NCBI GenBank assembly: GCA_002691885.1 | Contig: NZJB01000054.1 | Coordinates: 1-17,533 of the forward strand | DNA from: Gammaproteobacteria bacterium | GTDB taxonomy: Bacteria; Pseudomonadota; Gammaproteobacteria; Pseudomonadales; Pseudohongiellaceae | Direction of reading: 5' to 3' | DNA: 17,533 nt | Shown here: positions 15,015-17,533 of the stretch, piece by piece | Position numbering within the stretch: the first letter of the stretch is position 1 | Layout: every line of letters begins with the position of its first letter | The notes under the pieces: generated by a model | Seen by the model: only the letters and a program-made list of their open reading frames with translations | The model's database searches: none | Told to the model about the DNA's origin: nothing | Program-made: the position numbers and the translations under genes

Positions 15015-16199
15015 TCATGCTGCCTGCGCTCTGGAAGGGTTCAACAGAGCAGGCAGTTCAGCGAGGCTGTTGATGTTGTGAGCCGAGCGGAAAACATCAA
15101 CATAGGGCAACATGGTGCGAACCCCTTGAGCCCTGGGTTCAAATTTCTCGTAGCGAAGCAGTGGATTCAGCCAAACGAGTTGACGGCAGGATTTAGACAG
15201 TCGCTCCATCTGCTTGCCGAGTTCTGGGCCTTCCCCCCGATCAAGCCCATCAGTCAAAAGAATAACCACTGCTCCCTGACCCAGCATTCGACGGGACCAG
15301 TGCCGGTTGAATTGCTTGAGACAGAAGCCGATCCGGGTACCTCCTGACCAGTCTTCCACCGCTTTCGCGGTCTCTTCGAGAGCAAGATCAACATCTTTGT
15401 TCCGCAAATACCGGCTGATATTCGTCAGGCGAGTTCCGAATAGAAAGCTGTGGACCCGGTCGCCGTTGTTGGTCATGGCGTGCATGAAATGTAAAAACAT
15501 CCGCGAATACTGGGCCATCGAACCGGAGATGTCACACAACACTATAATTGCGGGTGGTCGGGTGATCTGGCGCTTAAACTGCAGTGGAATTAATTCGCTG
15601 TTGCGCAGCGAGTGCTGCATAGTACGACGCATATCGATGTGAGCACGGCTGACAGAAGCCTGGTGACGACGGGTCTGGATTGGCTTCATGGGCAACTTGA
15701 GATTCTTAAGCATCTTTTTCGCCACCTGAAGCTCCGACTCAGACATTTGTTCAAAGTCTCTACTTTGCAGTATTTCCGACTCTGAAGCAGACAGGTTGGC
15801 CTGCAGCTCGACTTGCTCCTCATCCTGACCGGATGACTGAGTGTTACCGCTGGACAGCGCCTCCCCCAGACGACGGATCAATGGCTGCTGATCCTGATCG
15901 GATTGCAGAGTAGGCAACATGGCGCCCATTAACTTTTCCATAAGTTTTGGGTTACGCCAGAACAGGGCAAATGTCTGATCAAAAACAGGCATCTGTTCCC
16001 GGCGGGTCACGAACTGGCAAAGCAACACGGTGTGTAAGTCCTGCTGCGACTCAATTCCGATGAGACTTACACCCCGAATCGCGTTCAAGACATTGCCCGT
16101 ACCGACAGGCATTCCTGTGGCGCGCAGCAGTCTGGCAAAAAGCATAATGTTTTCGGCCAGGCTTCCCTGCAGCAAAGGCAGCTCACTTCTCCCTGACAT
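15015..16199 (-). CDS. CoxE-like VWA domain protein
   Basis: This is a 394-residue cytoplasmic protein of the CoxE family, which works with a MoxR-type ATPase in maturation of molybdenum hydroxylases; in CO dehydrogenase CoxD and CoxE act on the Mo-Cu site. The N-terminal half is helical with a Gln/Ser/Glu-rich linker (about 117-155). The VWA domain carries a complete metal site: DISGS (223-227), the GGTRIG Thr (about 288) and LTDGLDRG (315-322). The C-terminal LNPLLRYEKFEPRAQGVRTMLPYVD block is typical of CoxE. I chose ATG 16199, one base after the ATPase stop codon; GTG 16208 would overlap that gene by 8 bases and add three residues. Neither has a clear SD, so translation is probably coupled. 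Confidence 0.92.
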   Translation of the reverse strand: MSGRSELPLLQGSLAENIMLFARLLRATGMPVGTGNVLNAIRGVSLIGIESQQDLHTVLLCQFVTRREQMPVFDQTFALFWRNPKLMEKLMGAMLPTLQSDQDQQPLIRRLGEALSSGNTQSSGQDEEQVELQANLSASESEILQSRDFEQMSESELQVAKKMLKNLKLPMKPIQTRRHQASVSRAHIDMRRTMQHSLRNSELIPLQFKRQITRPPAIIVLCDISGSMAQYSRMFLHFMHAMTNNGDRVHSFLFGTRLTNISRYLRNKDVDLALEETAKAVEDWSGGTRIGFCLKQFNRHWSRRMLGQGAVVILLTDGLDRGEGPELGKQMERLSKSCRQLVWLNPLLRYEKFEPRAQGVRTMLPYVDVFRSAHNINSLAELPALLNPSRAQAA

Positions 16200-16200
16200 T

Positions 16201-17127
16201 TTAGCCACGGCGGGGCTGAGAAACCGAAATCTGGAGCTTCACCTCCTCCAGGATGCGGGCAGCTTCACTGCCTCTGATCTTGGCAATGTCATCCTGATAT
16301 TTAAGCAGGGTCCCGAGGGTACCATCGATGGTGGTCGGATCTAGTGCAATCTGGTCCAGCTGAACCAGAGCATCGGCCCAGTCCAGCGTCTCTGCAATCC
16401 CCGGCAGTTTAAACAAGTCTTCCTGGCGCAGACGTTGAACAAAATTCACCAGCAACTGACTGAGTTGCTTATCGATTTCGGGCATCTTTCTTTGCACAAT
16501 ATCCAGCTCACATTCAGCCGCTGGAAAATCGACCCAGTGATACAGGCATCGTCGCTTGAGGGCGTCGTGAATTTCTCTGGTCCGATTGGAGGTGATAATC
16601 ACCAGCGGGGGTTCCGTTGCCCGCACCGTGCCGATCTCAGGAATCGAAATCTGGTTTTCGGATAGCAACTCCAGTAAAAAAGCCTCAAACGGTTCGTCTG
16701 TTCGGTCCAGCTCATCAATGAGCAGAACTGGCGCTCCCCTATCGTCCGCGCGAAGCGCCTGCAGAAGAGGACGCTCGATAAGAAACTCTTCCGAGAAGAC
16801 GTCTCTGGCCAGCTTAGCTTTGTCAACGGTGCCCGCGGCTTCGGCCAGCCGGATTTCCAACATCTGTCTTGAGTAATTCCACTCATAGACGGCAGAGCCA
16901 ATGTCCAGACCTTCGTAGCACTGCAAACGAACCAGACGACGATCAAGGGTCTGGGAGAGCACCTTGGCAATTTCAGTTTTTCCAACACCGGCCTCACCTT
17001 CGAGGAAGAGCGGCCGCTGCATCTTCAGCGCGAGAAAAAGAGTGGTGGATAAAGCACGGTCAGCGACATAGTTGGCCTGCTCCAGCAGTGCCTGCGTTTG
17101 CTCTATAGAGCCCGGTTCACGACTCAT
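16201..17127 (-). CDS. MoxR/CoxD-like AAA+ ATPase
   Basis: This is a 308-residue cytoplasmic ATPase of the MoxR group, CoxD-like. Visible motifs are Walker A GEAGVGKT (44-51), the YEGLD segment and E-W-N-Y-S-R block after it, Walker B VLLIDELDRTDE (about 134-145) and the sensor 1 region VIITSNRTREIHDALKRR with its arginine finger. It would act with the adjacent VWA protein as a chaperone inserting or remodelling a metal cofactor. The TAAGG ribosome site overlaps the stop codon of the upstream FAD-subunit gene, 8 bases away, so all three genes are one tightly coupled operon. No missing residues are seen. Confidence 0.95.
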   Translation of the reverse strand: MSREPGSIEQTQALLEQANYVADRALSTTLFLALKMQRPLFLEGEAGVGKTEIAKVLSQTLDRRLVRLQCYEGLDIGSAVYEWNYSRQMLEIRLAEAAGTVDKAKLARDVFSEEFLIERPLLQALRADDRGAPVLLIDELDRTDEPFEAFLLELLSENQISIPEIGTVRATEPPLVIITSNRTREIHDALKRRCLYHWVDFPAAECELDIVQRKMPEIDKQLSQLLVNFVQRLRQEDLFKLPGIAETLDWADALVQLDQIALDPTTIDGTLGTLLKYQDDIAKIRGSEAARILEEVKLQISVSQPRRG

Positions 17128-17135
17128 AGGAAGCC

Positions 17136-17533
17136 TTACTGGCAGGCCTCCACGGCGCGCTTAGTCATCACTTTAACCAGGTGTGCCCGGTATTCCGCAC
17201 TGGCATGGATATCGCTGTTCATCTGCTCGACGGGCAGTTCAACCGAATCAATACCGCTTGCATCAAGCTCACCGCCCATAGCCTCTTCAAGTCGCAGCCC
17301 CCGGTGAGCACAAGCCGTGGCGCCCGTGACGCCGACGCGAACCTCACCGCCTGTCTTTGCTACAAAAACACCGACGATGGCGTAACGGGACGCCGGATTT
17401 TCAAACTTCATGTAGGCGGCCGCTTCGGGTAAGGGAAAACTCACGGAAGTGACGATTTCATCCTCTTCCAACGCGGTTTCGAACATCCCGGTAAAAAACT
17501 CCTCTGCCGGAATCGCTCGTTTGGATGTTTGCA
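17136..17533 (-). CDS. CoxM-like FAD-binding subunit of a molybdenum hydroxylase (partial, C-terminal 132 residues)
   Basis: The frame runs off the right edge; only the C-terminal part is present. It covers the end of the FAD-binding domain (R-A-I-P-A-E-E-F-F near the edge, then LEEDEIVTSVSFPLP) and the CO dehydrogenase flavoprotein C-terminal domain (SRYAIVGVFVAK, VRVGVTGATACAHRGLRLE, SAEYRAHLVKVMTKRAVEAC). In this family the subunit passes electrons from the iron-sulfur subunit to the final acceptor. It directly precedes the CoxD- and CoxE-like genes, so the small iron-sulfur and large molybdenum subunits must lie beyond the window. The substrate could be CO, an aldehyde, a purine or another heterocycle; it cannot be told from this fragment. 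Confidence 0.93.
   Translation of the reverse strand, partial: QTSKRAIPAEEFFTGMFETALEEDEIVTSVSFPLPEAAAYMKFENPASRYAIVGVFVAKTGGEVRVGVTGATACAHRGLRLEEAMGGELDASGIDSVELPVEQMNSDIHASAEYRAHLVKVMTKRAVEACQ

Noticed and set aside
15130..15155. tRNA-like GGGTTCAAATTT segment
   Set aside because: It lies inside the CoxE-like gene, and no cloverleaf or acceptor stem can be built around it.
15015..17533. Aerobic CO oxidation locus
   Set aside because: Only the FAD subunit fragment and accessory genes are visible; the large subunit that would decide this is outside the window.

Overview
The window reads as chromosomal DNA of a Gram-negative proteobacterium, most likely a marine-type gammaproteobacterium. 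The reasons are an Azotobacter/Pseudomonas-type ferredoxin-NADP reductase, many secreted proteins with Sec or lipoprotein signals, a DUF6152 protein, E. coli-like sigma-70 promoters and Shine-Dalgarno (SD) sites, and moderate GC (a 60-base sample is about 42% in fpr and about 55% in the symporter). This placement is inference; there is no rRNA or other marker. I see no tRNA, rRNA, CRISPR array, insertion sequence or phage gene.

Layout. Positions 1-74 hold the last codons of a rightward gene, followed by a strong bidirectional terminator (221-263). Positions 285-3900 hold four leftward genes: a DUF6152 periplasmic protein, a large lipoprotein with a near-consensus promoter, fpr, and a secreted NHL beta-propeller resembling peptidyl-alpha-hydroxyglycine lyase. 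Positions 4208-6933 hold three rightward genes: a DUF1653 protein, a 5'-nucleotidase-family metallophosphatase that is probably a lipoprotein, and a DUF3445/heme-dependent oxidative N-demethylase alpha-like protein whose start is problematic. Positions 6997-9236 hold two leftward genes: a secreted cyclophilin with an extra C-terminal domain and a second NHL propeller. Positions 9469-11505 hold a two-gene rightward operon of a four-helix membrane protein and a sodium:solute symporter. A cytochrome c-Vgb propeller fusion (leftward, 11539-12750) and a PQQ dehydrogenase (rightward, 12988-14874) are divergent across a shared 237-base region. The right edge (15015-17533) is a leftward operon of CoxM-like FAD subunit (partial), MoxR/CoxD-like AAA ATPase and CoxE-like VWA protein, i.e. 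part of a molybdenum hydroxylase locus.

How the genes may work together (inference). 8.1-14.9 kb looks like a periplasmic substrate-handling module: a secreted propeller, a transporter with a dedicated small membrane partner, a periplasmic quinoprotein dehydrogenase, and a c-type cytochrome fused to a propeller that could accept its electrons. The right-edge genes would serve a second oxidase, a xanthine/CO-dehydrogenase-family enzyme whose catalytic subunits lie outside the window. The most intriguing points are the PAL-like active sites of the two NHL proteins with the same two substitutions, the cytochrome-propeller/PQQ pair, the symporter's four-helix partner, the possible histidine-brace N-terminus of the DUF6152 protein, and an in-phase A7 slippery site ahead of the DUF3445 gene.
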